A stretch of 64,000 nucleotides of DNA from Paraburkholderia aromaticivorans (GTDB taxonomy: Bacteria; Pseudomonadota; Gammaproteobacteria; Burkholderiales; Burkholderiaceae): NCBI RefSeq assembly GCF_002278075.1, contig NZ_CP022990.1, forward strand, positions 1 through 64,000. The letters are read 5' to 3'. Positions 9,831 through 17,650 of the stretch are shown here, in pieces. The stretch's first letter is position 1. Every line of letters starts with the position of its first letter. Under the pieces are notes generated by a model, which did not search any database, was not told where the DNA came from, and worked only from the letters and a program-made list of their open reading frames with translations. A program made the position numbers and the translations under genes.

Positions 9831-10484
9831 TCAGAAGCGGTAGCTCACACCGAGCTGCAGCACCGGATAAAGCCTGTAGTGCTCCACCTTGTCGCTGATT
9901 TTTCGTTCCTGCTCGTCGATGTTCGCCTGCGTGGTGAACATCGAATAGATCGCCGGCACGTTATAGGTGGTGTGCGGACGGCCGTAGGCGACGCCAAGAT
10001 CGAGCGTCAGGCCGAACCCCTTCGAGACCGGCTTGTGGCCGTAACCGATGCCGAGATACGGCATGACGCGCGGCAGCGTCACCGTGGCCGATGGCGCAGC
10101 GCCCACGGCCGGCACGTAGTCGTCGCCGATCTTGTAGTTGCCTTGCGCGTTCGGCACGGCGTGCGCGCTCAGTTCGTCTTCGTTGATCAGCGCGCCGGCC
10201 GTGACGCGAAAGCCGCTGGAGCTGAACGGGAACAGATCGAGATACAGGCCGCCTTGCAGGAGCTTGAGATGCCCGTCGTACTCGTTGTCATTGACGTTGA
10301 CCGAGTGCGACAGGCCAAAGCCTTCGAGCTCCGCGTGCACGCCCGCCCATGAGGTCAGCGGCAACGCCGCCCCCACACCGGCGCCGAGCGTGCCGCCATG
10401 TACATAAATCTCCTGCGCCTGTGCCGCACCTGCCATCATCGTCGCCATAGCCGCGACCACAGCCGCATTGTTTACCAGTCTCAC
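9831..10484 (-). CDS. Outer membrane beta-barrel protein
   Basis: This 217-residue exported protein has a clear signal peptide (residues 1-23, cleavage after AQA, then QEIYVHGG). The mature part is built of alternating hydrophobic and polar strands rich in Gly and Tyr and ends in a terminal Phe (SYRF), the usual signal for insertion by the BAM complex. It looks like a small 8-strand barrel of the OmpW/OmpA-barrel or lipid A deacylase type, but no diagnostic catalytic motif is seen. Function is unknown. It is a single gene with a palindrome 45-57 bases upstream of its start. Confidence 0.8.
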   Translation of the reverse strand: MRLVNNAAVVAAMATMMAGAAQAQEIYVHGGTLGAGVGAALPLTSWAGVHAELEGFGLSHSVNVNDNEYDGHLKLLQGGLYLDLFPFSSSGFRVTAGALINEDELSAHAVPNAQGNYKIGDDYVPAVGAAPSATVTLPRVMPYLGIGYGHKPVSKGFGLTLDLGVAYGRPHTTYNVPAIYSMFTTQANIDEQERKISDKVEHYRLYPVLQLGVSYRF

Positions 10485-10528
10485 CGCACAGTCTCCCCGA
10501 CAAGGATTATTTCCGTGCTGGCGACTTT

Positions 10529-10541
10529 ACGGTTTAACCGT
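10529..10541. promoter_or_regulatory. 13-bp palindrome upstream of the barrel protein gene
   Basis: ACGGTTTAACCGT is a perfect palindrome around a central T, 45-57 bases upstream of the leftward start codon at 10484. A second half-like GCGGTT follows. Position and symmetry fit an operator, but the cognate regulator is unknown. Confidence 0.35.
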
Positions 10542-10670
10542 GCGGTTCAAATGAAGGAATAGCGGGTAGTTATGGCGGCTCTTCGCGCTCAAGTTTTGCG
10601 TTCCGCGGAAGACGGTATGTTTGACCTGTAAATCCTGCCGAACCGCCGATTTAAACCCGACTGACGTGAA

Positions 10671-10697
10671 GAATAGCCCTGTTTTAAAGGGCTATTC
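10671..10697. repeat. Perfect 10-bp inverted repeat (hairpin)
   Basis: GAATAGCCCT and AGGGCTATTC are exact reverse complements separated by 7 bases (GTTTTAA). It lies in the middle of a divergent intergenic region, so a terminator role is unlikely. A cruciform, an operator or an RNA hairpin in the lipoprotein leader are possible. Confidence 0.6.
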
Positions 10698-10870
10698 GGC
10701 GAATCTAACGAATCCGGCCGCTTCGATAATGATCTCCGCAGAAGGCCCGTTCGCCACGCACACGGCACTCGAAAAACGGGTCTATTCGTCTGACTAAAGG
10801 AGCGCGTTGCGCTTCGTCTTGCGCGTGTCGTGATGGTGTGCGCGACCGGCTTTCTGAATCTGGAGCAATT

Positions 10871-11854
10871 ATGTTTTCGTCTCAAACGCCGCGCTCGTGC
10901 GGCGCCGCAGTCGTTGTGGCCGCAACGGTCTTGTTGAGCGCGTGCGGCGGTTCGGGCGGCGGCAGCGCCAGCACCAGCAGCAACGTGTTGAAATTGTCTT
11001 CGGCGGTGCAAAGCGAGCACGTCGCCCGTTATGCCGGCGCGTTCGGCATGCTGTCGGGGCCGGGCGTCGCGGTGATCTATACCTCGGTGGTGCAGTCGCT
11101 GGTGAGCGGTGTCACGGCCGGCACGCCGGATAGCACGACCGCCTGCCCGGTGGGCGGTTCGATCAGCGTGGCCACGCAGAGTGCCGGCGCAAGCGGGTTG
11201 CAAGGCGGCGAAACCGCGACCGTCAGCTTCAATCAATGTGTGGGGCAGGTGAAGGCGCCGGGCGTATCGACCAGCGCCTCCGTGACGGGCACGGTGAGCG
11301 TGCAGATTCAGAGCTCGCGGGGCGTGGTGGGCAATGCGTCGAACGACTGGTCGTACAGCGCTGTTGAAACCGCGAATGCGTTGACGCTGACCGCCGGGAG
11401 CAGCACGACCGTGGTGAACGGCACTGTCAGCTTCACGATGAGCTATGACGCGAAGACAGGCGTGACCACCACCACCGCCAGCGCGCCGACGGTCACGCTC
11501 GACCGTTCACAGCCGGCGGGCTCGGGCCAGATCAGCGGCACCATCACGATCACGTCGCTGACGTACTCACGCGTGCACGGCACGGATCCGGTCACCGACA
11601 CCCTTGCCACGAGCGGCAACATCAATGTGAATGTGGCTGACGCGGTGATCGCTTTCAGCGTCGCGACGCCGACGCCGGTCACGATCAGCGGCGGCAACGT
11701 GCAGGCCGGCGTCATCCAGCTGTCGACGAGCGATACCGTCGAGACCATCACGCCGAAAGACGCGTCGACGGTCGGCATTACGGTGACATCGAACGGTCAG
11801 ACGGGGACTTACACGGAAAGTGTGGATACGTTCCGCTCGCTCGTGAGCGGCTGA
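10871..11854 (+). CDS. Secreted lipoprotein of unknown function, Ser/Thr/Gly-rich
   Basis: I do not recognise this 327-residue protein. It starts at the ATG at 10871, with GGAG 5 bases upstream. It has a lipoprotein signal ending LLSAC (Cys25), then a flexible Gly/Ser linker. The rest is rich in Ser, Thr, Val and Gly with beta-strand periodicity. Two Cys in the mature part (ACPVGG and FNQCVG, around residues 92 and 119) could form a disulfide. There are no charged catalytic clusters. It is probably a surface or periplasmic beta-sandwich protein anchored in the outer membrane. It stands alone and is followed by a strong hairpin. Confidence 0.75.
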   Translation: MFSSQTPRSCGAAVVVAATVLLSACGGSGGGSASTSSNVLKLSSAVQSEHVARYAGAFGMLSGPGVAVIYTSVVQSLVSGVTAGTPDSTTACPVGGSISVATQSAGASGLQGGETATVSFNQCVGQVKAPGVSTSASVTGTVSVQIQSSRGVVGNASNDWSYSAVETANALTLTAGSSTTVVNGTVSFTMSYDAKTGVTTTTASAPTVTLDRSQPAGSGQISGTITITSLTYSRVHGTDPVTDTLATSGNINVNVADAVIAFSVATPTPVTISGGNVQAGVIQLSTSDTVETITPKDASTVGITVTSNGQTGTYTESVDTFRSLVSG

Positions 11855-11890
11855 GCGAGGGGAACCGGCAGGCGCCGGCAGGAGGGAGCG

Positions 11891-11932
11891 GGTTGCGGCA
11901 ACGTGCCGGTCCAAAGACCGCGTGCCGCAACC
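11891..11932. terminator. Two-part hairpin between convergent genes (candidate terminator)
   Basis: GGTTGCGGCA (11891-11900) pairs exactly with TGCCGCAACC (11923-11932). Inside the loop CGGTC (11907-11911) pairs with GACCG (11916-11920). It lies between the ends of the rightward lipoprotein gene and the leftward yceI gene, so it could stop transcription from both sides. There is no T-run. Confidence 0.5.
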
Positions 11933-11960
11933 GCCTGACGCCGGCGTGAAAGGCGGGCGC

Positions 11961-12539
11961 TTACTGCTTGATGCCTTCGGCCTGAATGTGCAGCGTGGTC
12001 TGCATCTTGAAGCCGTAGGCCTTGCCGAAGTCGACGCCGAAGTCGTCGCGATTGAACGTCGCGGTCGATTCGGTGCCGCACACTTCACGCTTGAGCATCG
12101 GGTTGACAAAGCACTTGAACGACTCGATCTTCAGATTGACCGGCTTGGTGACGCCGTGCATGGTCAGCGTGCCGATCACTTCCACCGGCTTGTCGCCGTC
12201 GAAGCGGATCTGCGTGCCCTTGTAGGTGGCGGTCGGATACTTGGTGGCGTCGAAGAACTTGTCCGTGACCAGTTCCGCGTCGAGCTTGTCGTTGCCGATA
12301 TCCACCGAGCTCATGTCGATCGTTACGTCGACCGTGCCGGTCTTCGCCGCGCGATCCAGCACCACGGTGCCGCTGCTCTTCTTGAACTTGCCGCGCCAGA
12401 TCGACACGCCGCCGAAGTGATCGGTCTCGAAGCTCGGGTAGGTGTGCGTCGGGTCGAGCTGGTATGTGTCCGCTGCCATGGCGTTAAAGGACAATGCGGC
12501 GGCCAGCGCGCCCGCGGCGAGCAAAAGTTGTTTCTTCAA
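11961..12539 (-). CDS. YceI-family periplasmic lipid-binding-like protein
   Basis: This 192-residue exported protein has a signal peptide ([20 protein letters not shown], cleavage after AMA). The mature part begins [20 protein letters not shown] and contains [15 protein letters not shown] and DMSSVDIGN. This is the YceI lipocalin-like beta-barrel fold, which in structurally studied members binds an isoprenoid chain. A single Cys pair (FKCF and EVCG, about residues 135 and 147) may form a disulfide. It is the last gene of a leftward cluster of cytochrome b561, yceI and yceI, a well-known association. The 45-base gap to the upstream paralogue suggests co-transcription. Confidence 0.9.
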   Translation of the reverse strand: MKKQLLLAAGALAAALSFNAMAADTYQLDPTHTYPSFETDHFGGVSIWRGKFKKSSGTVVLDRAAKTGTVDVTIDMSSVDIGNDKLDAELVTDKFFDATKYPTATYKGTQIRFDGDKPVEVIGTLTMHGVTKPVNLKIESFKCFVNPMLKREVCGTESTATFNRDDFGVDFGKAYGFKMQTTLHIQAEGIKQ

Positions 12540-12584
12540 GGTGTTCTCCAGGTTTCAGAAAGTGTTGCGACGCTTCGGTGTGGG

Positions 12585-13160
12585 TTATTTCTTCGAAGCG
12601 ACAAGGTGAAATTTGATGATCACTTCGTCCGCGACCACGGACGTGTCTTTCCATTCGCCGGTGCCGACATCGAATTGCGAGCGCTTGATCGGCAACGCGC
12701 CGTCGAAGGTTTGCGCGGCGCCCTGGCTCGCGATCGTGACGGGCACCACGACGGTTTGCGACTTGCCCTTGATGGTGAGCTTGCCGGTAATTCTGTATTG
12801 GTTGCCGCCCGCCGGCGCGATCGCGCTGGAGACGAAGGTGGCGGCCGGGTAGGCGGCGCTGTCGAACCATTCCTTGCCTTGGGCCTGCTTGTTGTAGTCG
12901 TCGGCGCCGAGGTCGTAGCTGCCCGTGTCGATCGAGACATTGGCGCTGCCGGCGGTCGGCCTGGCCGGATCGAAGTTCAGCTGCGCCGAAAACTTCCTGA
13001 ACTTGCCGTCGACGGGCACGTTCATCTGCCGGGTGGTGGCAATGACCGTGCTCTTGCCCGTATCGACATCGGCGTGCGCGAGGCTTGCGCCGAGCAGCGA
13101 GAAGGCCGCGATGCCGGAGAGCGCGACACGGTGAGCGGAGAGATAAAAGTTTGATTTCAT
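12585..13160 (-). CDS. YceI-family periplasmic protein (second copy)
   Basis: This 191-residue exported YceI-family protein starts at the ATG at 13160, where a signal peptide begins (MKSNFYLSAHRVALS..., cleavage near AHA/DVD). A longer frame to 13238 lacks signal-like sequence. The mature part shows the family pattern DVDTGKSTVIATTRQMN, FSAQLNFDPARP, SYDLGADDYNKQ and WFDSAAYPAATF. It is clearly diverged from its neighbour, so the pair is not a recent duplication. Its position between cytochrome b561 and another yceI suggests a shared role in membrane quinone or isoprenoid handling; this is inference from the family. Confidence 0.9.
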   Translation of the reverse strand: MKSNFYLSAHRVALSGIAAFSLLGASLAHADVDTGKSTVIATTRQMNVPVDGKFRKFSAQLNFDPARPTAGSANVSIDTGSYDLGADDYNKQAQGKEWFDSAAYPAATFVSSAIAPAGGNQYRITGKLTIKGKSQTVVVPVTIASQGAAQTFDGALPIKRSQFDVGTGEWKDTSVVADEVIIKFHLVASKK

Positions 13161-13298
13161 GGTGGTACGCATCCTATCGAACCCGCGTGCGTTGATTGCG
13201 CACCGCTGGGAATTTGATTGCCAACAGGCCGTTGCCAATCGCCTGCTGTCCGTCTGCTATCCATTCGTAACCCACGCGTGACCCCCGCGTGACGCGTT

Positions 13299-13853
13299 CT
13301 ACTTGAGGAACGGGATCATCCGCGCGAGCAGTCCGTCACGGTCGAGAAACTGATGCTTGAGCGCCGCCGCCACATGCATTGCAACGAGTGCGAGCAACGT
13401 GTAGTTGAGCAGTACGTGGACCGTGCGCAGGCTGGCCTTGAGCGCCTGATCCGGGCCGATGAGAGTGGGCAGCGGCACGATGCCGAGATACACCACCTGA
13501 ATGCCGGCGGCGGAACTATAGAAGTAGCCCGACAGCGGAATCGCCAGCATCAGCACGTATAGCACGGCGTGCACGAGATGGGCGGCGGCCTTCTGCCACA
13601 CGGGCGTGGCGCTGTCGAGCGCCGGCGCGCGGTGGGTGGCGCGCCACAGCACGCGGGCCACGGCGAGCACGAACACGGTCACGCCGATCCACTTGTGCCA
13701 CGAGAAATACTTCAGCTTGGTGGGCGTGAAGCCGGGAATGTCGGTCATGATCCAGCCGATATAGAAGCCGCAGATCATCAATGCCGCGATCAGCCAGTGC
13801 AAGGCAATGGCGGCGCCGTGGTAGCGGTCTGGTTGGGCAGGGCTGGATGTCAT
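13299..13853 (-). CDS. Cytochrome b561 (YceJ/CybB-type membrane electron carrier)
   Basis: This 184-residue inner-membrane di-heme b-type cytochrome moves electrons to or from quinones. I start at the ATG at 13853 (MTSSPAQPDRYHG) because the preceding 34 codons do not resemble the family. Four transmembrane helices carry the heme-ligand His residues: IALHWLIAAL (helix 1), FSWHKWIGV (helix 2), HLVHAVLYV (helix 3) and RTVHVLLNY / VAMHVAAALKHQF (helix 4). It is the first gene of the leftward cytochrome b561-yceI-yceI cluster, matching the yceJ-yceI pair of E. coli. Confidence 0.92.
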   Translation of the reverse strand: MTSSPAQPDRYHGAAIALHWLIAALMICGFYIGWIMTDIPGFTPTKLKYFSWHKWIGVTVFVLAVARVLWRATHRAPALDSATPVWQKAAAHLVHAVLYVLMLAIPLSGYFYSSAAGIQVVYLGIVPLPTLIGPDQALKASLRTVHVLLNYTLLALVAMHVAAALKHQFLDRDGLLARMIPFLK

Positions 13854-14073
13854 TGTTTCGCGCTCGTGGGTCGTCGGCCATTGCCGACGAATGCAGATGA
13901 AGAGCGGATGGTAGGGATGCCAATGAAAACTGAATAGGCATGCAGAAGAGAACACATTGTTGTATCCGTGACGCTAATGTCGCCGGAATGAAGGCGCAGG
14001 GGCCGCCGCAACGGGCCGCGAGGCCTTGCGCTGTGGTAATTTGCCGGCTGGACCGCGAAAAGAGTCAAGACCA

Positions 14074-15090
14074 ATGAATAGAATCGAGAACAACCACTTC
14101 ACGCTCGGTGCGGATTTTCTGCGGCATGACACCGCGCCTGCCGCAGCCGGGGTGGAAGGCTACATGGAGCACGATGCGGCCGTCTACCGCACGCTGCTCG
14201 AATCGACCAAAGCCATTCCCTGGAAGATCGACTGGGCGACCATGGAGTTCGCCTATATCGGTCCGCAGATCGAAACCCTGCTCGGCTGGGCGCCGTCGAG
14301 CTGGAAAACCGTGCAGGACTGGGCGGCGCGCATGCATCCGGACGACCGCGAGAAGGTGGTCGAATTCTGTGTCGCGCAGTCGAAGGCGGGCACTGATCAC
14401 GAAGCGGACTATCGCGCCTTGACGAGCCGGGGCGAATACGTCTGGCTGCGCGACGTGGTGCATGTGGTGCGTGATGCGCAGGGCGAGGTGGAATCGCTGG
14501 TCGGTTTCATGTTCGATATCAGCGAGCGCAAGAAGACCGAGGAGAAACTGGCCGCGCTGCAACGGGAACTCGAGGCGCTGTCGTTCAGGGACGGGCTGAC
14601 GGGCGTCGGCAATCGCCGCGCGTTCGACGCCACGCTGAAACGGGAGTGGAGCGCGGCCTTGCGCCATGCGGCGCCGCTCTCGTTGATCATGGTCGATATC
14701 GACTTCTTCAAGTCCTACAACGACTACTACGGGCACGTGCAGGGCGACGCGTGCCTGAAGCGGGTGGCCAGCGTGCTGAGCGGCGCGGTGCGGCCAGGCG
14801 ACTTCGTCGGCCGGTTCGGCGGGGAAGAGTTCGTGCTGATCCTGCCGAACACCGGCGCGGACGCTGCCCGCCAGGTCGCAGAGCGTTGCCGCGACCGGAT
14901 TTCGGCCGAGGAGATCGCGCATGAGCGCTCGCCGTTCCGGCAGACGCTCACCGCCAGCTTCGGCGTCGGAACGACCATCCCGGCCGGGTCGGACGATCCG
15001 GTGGCTTTCGTCAACCTGGTGGATACGCAGTTGTACAGCGCGAAGGACAACGGGCGCGACTGCATTGCGGCAGTGAACCGGGCGGGTTGA
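14074..15090 (+). CDS. PAS-GGDEF diguanylate cyclase
   Basis: This 338-residue cytosolic enzyme makes c-di-GMP from two GTP. The start is ATG 14074; upstream codons do not look coding. A PAS domain (about residues 30-150, with GWAPSSWKTVQDW and a PAC end FMFDISERKK) senses an unknown signal. A short helix leads to the GGDEF domain (about 168-335). The active site GGEEF at about residue 249 is intact, and RPGD five residues before it is a complete inhibitory I-site, so product feedback is expected. It stands alone, divergent from the cytochrome b561 gene. Confidence 0.93.
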   Translation: MNRIENNHFTLGADFLRHDTAPAAAGVEGYMEHDAAVYRTLLESTKAIPWKIDWATMEFAYIGPQIETLLGWAPSSWKTVQDWAARMHPDDREKVVEFCVAQSKAGTDHEADYRALTSRGEYVWLRDVVHVVRDAQGEVESLVGFMFDISERKKTEEKLAALQRELEALSFRDGLTGVGNRRAFDATLKREWSAALRHAAPLSLIMVDIDFFKSYNDYYGHVQGDACLKRVASVLSGAVRPGDFVGRFGGEEFVLILPNTGADAARQVAERCRDRISAEEIAHERSPFRQTLTASFGVGTTIPAGSDDPVAFVNLVDTQLYSAKDNGRDCIAAVNRAG

Positions 15091-15145
15091 AGGATGAAAC
15101 CTGGACAAAGGCGTAGCCGCGGGCGCGCAACTTGCTAAAGTGAGC

Positions 15146-15161
15146 GCCGGCGGCCGCCGGC
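15146..15161. repeat. 16-bp GC palindrome between the cyclase and transporter genes
   Basis: GCCGGCGGCCGCCGGC is a perfect palindrome 56 bases after the cyclase stop and 71 bases before the transporter start. It could act as a terminator-like hairpin or simply reflect GC-rich composition. No T-run follows. Confidence 0.35.
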
Positions 15162-15231
15162 TCGAGTTGCGGCCGCGAGGCGAGGCCGGAACCCCGTGCT
15201 CGCTCATCATCAAAAATCCAGGGCTTATGTT

Positions 15232-16482
15232 GTGAATTCCATTTTTCTGTCTTGGGGTATTGCCGCCGTCGCCACGGCGGGCGTCATTACCCGGCCGTTC
15301 AAGTGGCCCGAGGCTGTCTGGGCCGTGGCCGGCGCATTGCTGCTGGTGTCGCTCGGGCTCTTGCCCGTGCATCTGGCGATCGAGGCCATCGGCAAGGGGA
15401 CCGACGTCTATCTGTTCCTCTTCGGCATGATGCTGTTGTCGGAAGTGGGCCGCCGCGAAGGCCTGTTCGACTGGGTCGCCGTGCTCGCGGTCAACCACGC
15501 CCAGGGCTCGCCGCGCAAGCTGTTCCTGCTCGTCTATCTGGTCGGCGTGGTGATCACCGCCTTTCTGTCGAACGACGCCACCGCCGTCGTCCTCACGCCG
15601 GCCGTGTTCGCCGCCGCCAAAAAAGCGAAGACCGATCCGCTGCCGCTGCTGTTCGTCTGCGCGTTCATTGCCAATGCGGCGAGCTTCGTGCTGCCGATCT
15701 CGAACCCGGCCAACATCGTGCTGTACGGCAACCACACGCCGGCGCTCGGGGCCTGGCTGCTGCGCTTCACGCTGCCGTCGCTGCTGTCGATCATCGCAAC
15801 CTACGTGATGCTGCGCTGGACCCAGCGCGACGCGCTTGCCGGTATCTGCGAGGCGAATCTCGAGCCGCTCGAACTGTCGTCGAGCGGGCGCGTGGCGCTC
15901 GCGGGCATCGCGGTGACGGCTGCCGTGCTGCTGACGGTCTCCGCATTCGACATCGCGCTTGGCCTGCCCACCGCGATACTCGGCGCGCTGACCGCGCTGA
16001 TCGTGCTGATTCTGGAGCGCAAATCGCCGCTGCCGATGATCCGCGAGATTTCATGGAGCGTGCTGCCGCTCGTCGCCGCGCTATTCGTGCTGGTCGAAAT
16101 GCTCGATCACACCGGCGTCATCACGGCGCTGGCGCAGCTGGCGCAGCGCGCCGCGCGGCATGACGAGCTGGCCGCGGCAGGCTGGGCCGGCGGCATCATC
16201 GCGATTGGCAGCAACCTGATGAACAACCTGCCGGCCGGTTTGATCGCGAGTTCGACCGTGATGCAGGCTCACAGTCCTGAACGGGTGATCGACGCATTGC
16301 TGATCGGCGTGGATCTGGGGCCGAACCTGTCGATTACCGGTTCGCTGGCCACGATCCTCTGGCTCAGCGCGATCCGCCGCGAGGGCGAAGACGTGAGCTT
16401 CATGAAGTTTCTGAAGGTGGGGGCGCTGGTGATGCTGCCGGCGCTCGTGCTCGCCCTGGGCGCGCGGATGCTGACCGGTTGA
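15232..16482 (+). CDS. ArsB / SLC13-like transporter (arsenical pump membrane protein)
   Basis: This polytopic inner-membrane transporter of the ArsB/NhaD (ion transporter) superfamily has about 12 helices and 416 residues. The first helix is SWGIAAVATAGVITRPF. Two repeat signatures are FLSNDATAVVLTPAV and NLMNNLPAGLIA, the Asn-containing re-entrant motifs of this family. ArsB members export arsenite or antimonite. I choose GTG 15232 because AGGG lies 8 bases upstream; a GTG at 15196 would add 12 residues. No arsR, arsC or arsA is nearby, so arsenite as substrate is only inferred. Confidence 0.8.
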   Translation: MNSIFLSWGIAAVATAGVITRPFKWPEAVWAVAGALLLVSLGLLPVHLAIEAIGKGTDVYLFLFGMMLLSEVGRREGLFDWVAVLAVNHAQGSPRKLFLLVYLVGVVITAFLSNDATAVVLTPAVFAAAKKAKTDPLPLLFVCAFIANAASFVLPISNPANIVLYGNHTPALGAWLLRFTLPSLLSIIATYVMLRWTQRDALAGICEANLEPLELSSSGRVALAGIAVTAAVLLTVSAFDIALGLPTAILGALTALIVLILERKSPLPMIREISWSVLPLVAALFVLVEMLDHTGVITALAQLAQRAARHDELAAAGWAGGIIAIGSNLMNNLPAGLIASSTVMQAHSPERVIDALLIGVDLGPNLSITGSLATILWLSAIRREGEDVSFMKFLKVGALVMLPALVLALGARMLTG

Positions 16483-16503
16483 AGAAACGAACAGGGTCTT
16501 GGA

Positions 16504-16534
16504 ACGCGGCGGCACCGGCTTGACGCCGCTGCGT
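16504..16534. terminator. Imperfect hairpin at a convergent junction
   Basis: ACGCGGCGGC (16504-16513) pairs with GCCGCTGCGT (16525-16534) at 9 of 10 positions. It lies between the end of the rightward transporter gene and the last base of the leftward small gene. There is no T-run. Confidence 0.35.
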
Positions 16535-16779
16535 CATGGCCGCGTGCCGGTGGGGCGCAGCGGCGCTTTGGCGCGCGGCGCCTCTTCCGCTTCCTTCAGC
16601 AGACGCAGCATGTCCGCGAGCCGTGCCACGCGTTCGCGCTGTGTCGGCATCAAACATGGCCTTGCCAGACCATGCAGGCGACTCTGCCAATAGGACAGCG
16701 GAATACGATCGTTGTTGGAGATCACCGCGAATACGCGTTCAAGGTGGGCGATTTCCCTGTCTATTTCCTGATGGTTCAT
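16534..16779 (-). CDS. Small helical protein of unknown function
   Basis: This 81-residue protein is not recognised. It is predicted to start at the ATG at 16779 because GGAAATC precedes it at a suitable distance and the N-terminal MNHQEIDREIAHLERVF looks like a true helical start; upstream in-frame codons look non-coding. The protein is charged, has no membrane segment or signal peptide, and resembles two amphipathic helices with a basic, Pro-containing tail (APLRPTGTRP). It could be a small DNA- or protein-binding factor; no function is assigned. Confidence 0.6.
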   Translation of the reverse strand: MNHQEIDREIAHLERVFAVISNNDRIPLSYWQSRLHGLARPCLMPTQRERVARLADMLRLLKEAEEAPRAKAPLRPTGTRP

Positions 16780-17236
16780 CGGAAGATTTCCAATAGGTGG
16801 CGGCCTGTTCGGGGCCGGTGAGGCGCCCGCTCGCGAGTCCATTCGTTGGACGGAATTGTCCAACGAATGGACACGTCTCGCCTGTGAACAACGTCCAGCA
16901 ATGCTCGTTCCACATTCGTCGGGACTGAATCTCACCGCGCCTGCCTGACTCGATGACCGCGACCCGGGCTGCTTTATTCCCGGCGGCGCGACATTCCTCA
17001 CAACAACGGGAATTTCCCAGGCATTCCTCGCAACCGCATGTCCTATGCTGGTTTCACAGCCTTTCAGGGCGGTCTGCCCGGCGGCGCGGGCTGCGGGCGG
17101 GCGAAACTCGTGACATAAGTCGACATGATTCTGACGTTGCCTTGCGGCGGCGCTTGCCCAAGAATTCGGCCTGTCATCGAAACGGATCGCGGCAAAAGGC
17201 AGGCGACGCAAGGTGGCTCAATCGAAGGAGTCAGTC
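16780..17236. other. Intergenic stretch with a 15-bp nested inverted repeat
   Basis: No gene is supported between the leftward small gene and the rightward EF-hand gene. The stretch holds both promoters and the conspicuous inverted repeat at 16837-16872, described separately. Confidence 0.55.
16837..16872. repeat. Perfect 15-bp inverted repeat whose arms are themselves symmetric
   Basis: GTCCATTCGTTGGAC (16837-16851) and GTCCAACGAATGGAC (16858-16872) are exact reverse complements around GGAATT. Each arm is itself an inverted repeat (GTCCA...TGGAC), giving four GTCCA/TGGAC half-sites in 36 bases. It lies about 60-90 bases upstream of the leftward small gene start (16779). Such a cluster of half-sites looks more like a regulator binding site or cruciform than a terminator. 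Confidence 0.75.
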
Positions 17237-17530
17237 ATGAAGAAGTTGATCGCCAGCGTGCTGCTGTGCTGCGCCTCCACCGTCGCGTTCGCGCAGGCCG
17301 CGGCGCCCCAAGGCGGCAACCCGCAGCGCATGGAGCGCATGGTGCAGCAGCTGCAAACGCGCTTTGCGAATGCCAATACCACGCACGACGGCAAGCTCAC
17401 CAAAGATCAGGCCGCCGCGGGCATGCCGATGCTGGCCAGACATTTCGACGAGATCGATACGCAGAAGGCGGGCTATATCACGCTGCCGCAGATCGAGGCA
17501 TTCATGCAGGAACGCGGGGCAGCGCACTGA
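17237..17530 (+). CDS. Secreted EF-hand protein
   Basis: This 97-residue exported protein has a good ribosome site (AAGGAG, 8 bases upstream of ATG 17237) and a signal peptide (MKKLIASVLLCCASTVAFAQ). The mature part has two degenerate EF-hand-like segments: NTTHDGKLTKDQA (about residues 48-60) and DTQKAGYITLPQI (about 74-86). Both match the loop pattern of the EF-hand_5 / CREC-like bacterial group, which may bind calcium. The second loop lacks several acidic ligands, so calcium binding is uncertain. It lies 120 bases before the second efflux operon and could share regulation. Confidence 0.8.
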   Translation: MKKLIASVLLCCASTVAFAQAAAPQGGNPQRMERMVQQLQTRFANANTTHDGKLTKDQAAAGMPMLARHFDEIDTQKAGYITLPQIEAFMQERGAAH

Positions 17531-17650
17531 GCCGGGTGGGGATTGGCGGGACCGTAGAGCCGTGGCGCGGCGCGGGGTGCACCGCCCGCCGGCGCGCGCG
17601 CCGTCCTGCCGGTCCATCCGCCGTCCTGTGAAACCAATAAGAAACGCGCG

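Larger units (their letters stand above)
10485..10870. other. Divergent intergenic region with two inverted repeats
   Basis: No gene is seen between the leftward barrel gene and the rightward lipoprotein gene. The stretch is relatively AT-rich and should hold both promoters. It contains a 13-bp palindrome at 10529-10541 and a 10-bp hairpin at 10671-10697, listed separately. Confidence 0.6.

Noticed and set aside
12585..13238. Longer yceI reading frame starting at 13238
   Set aside because: The extra 26 residues are not signal-like; the signal peptide begins at ATG 13160.
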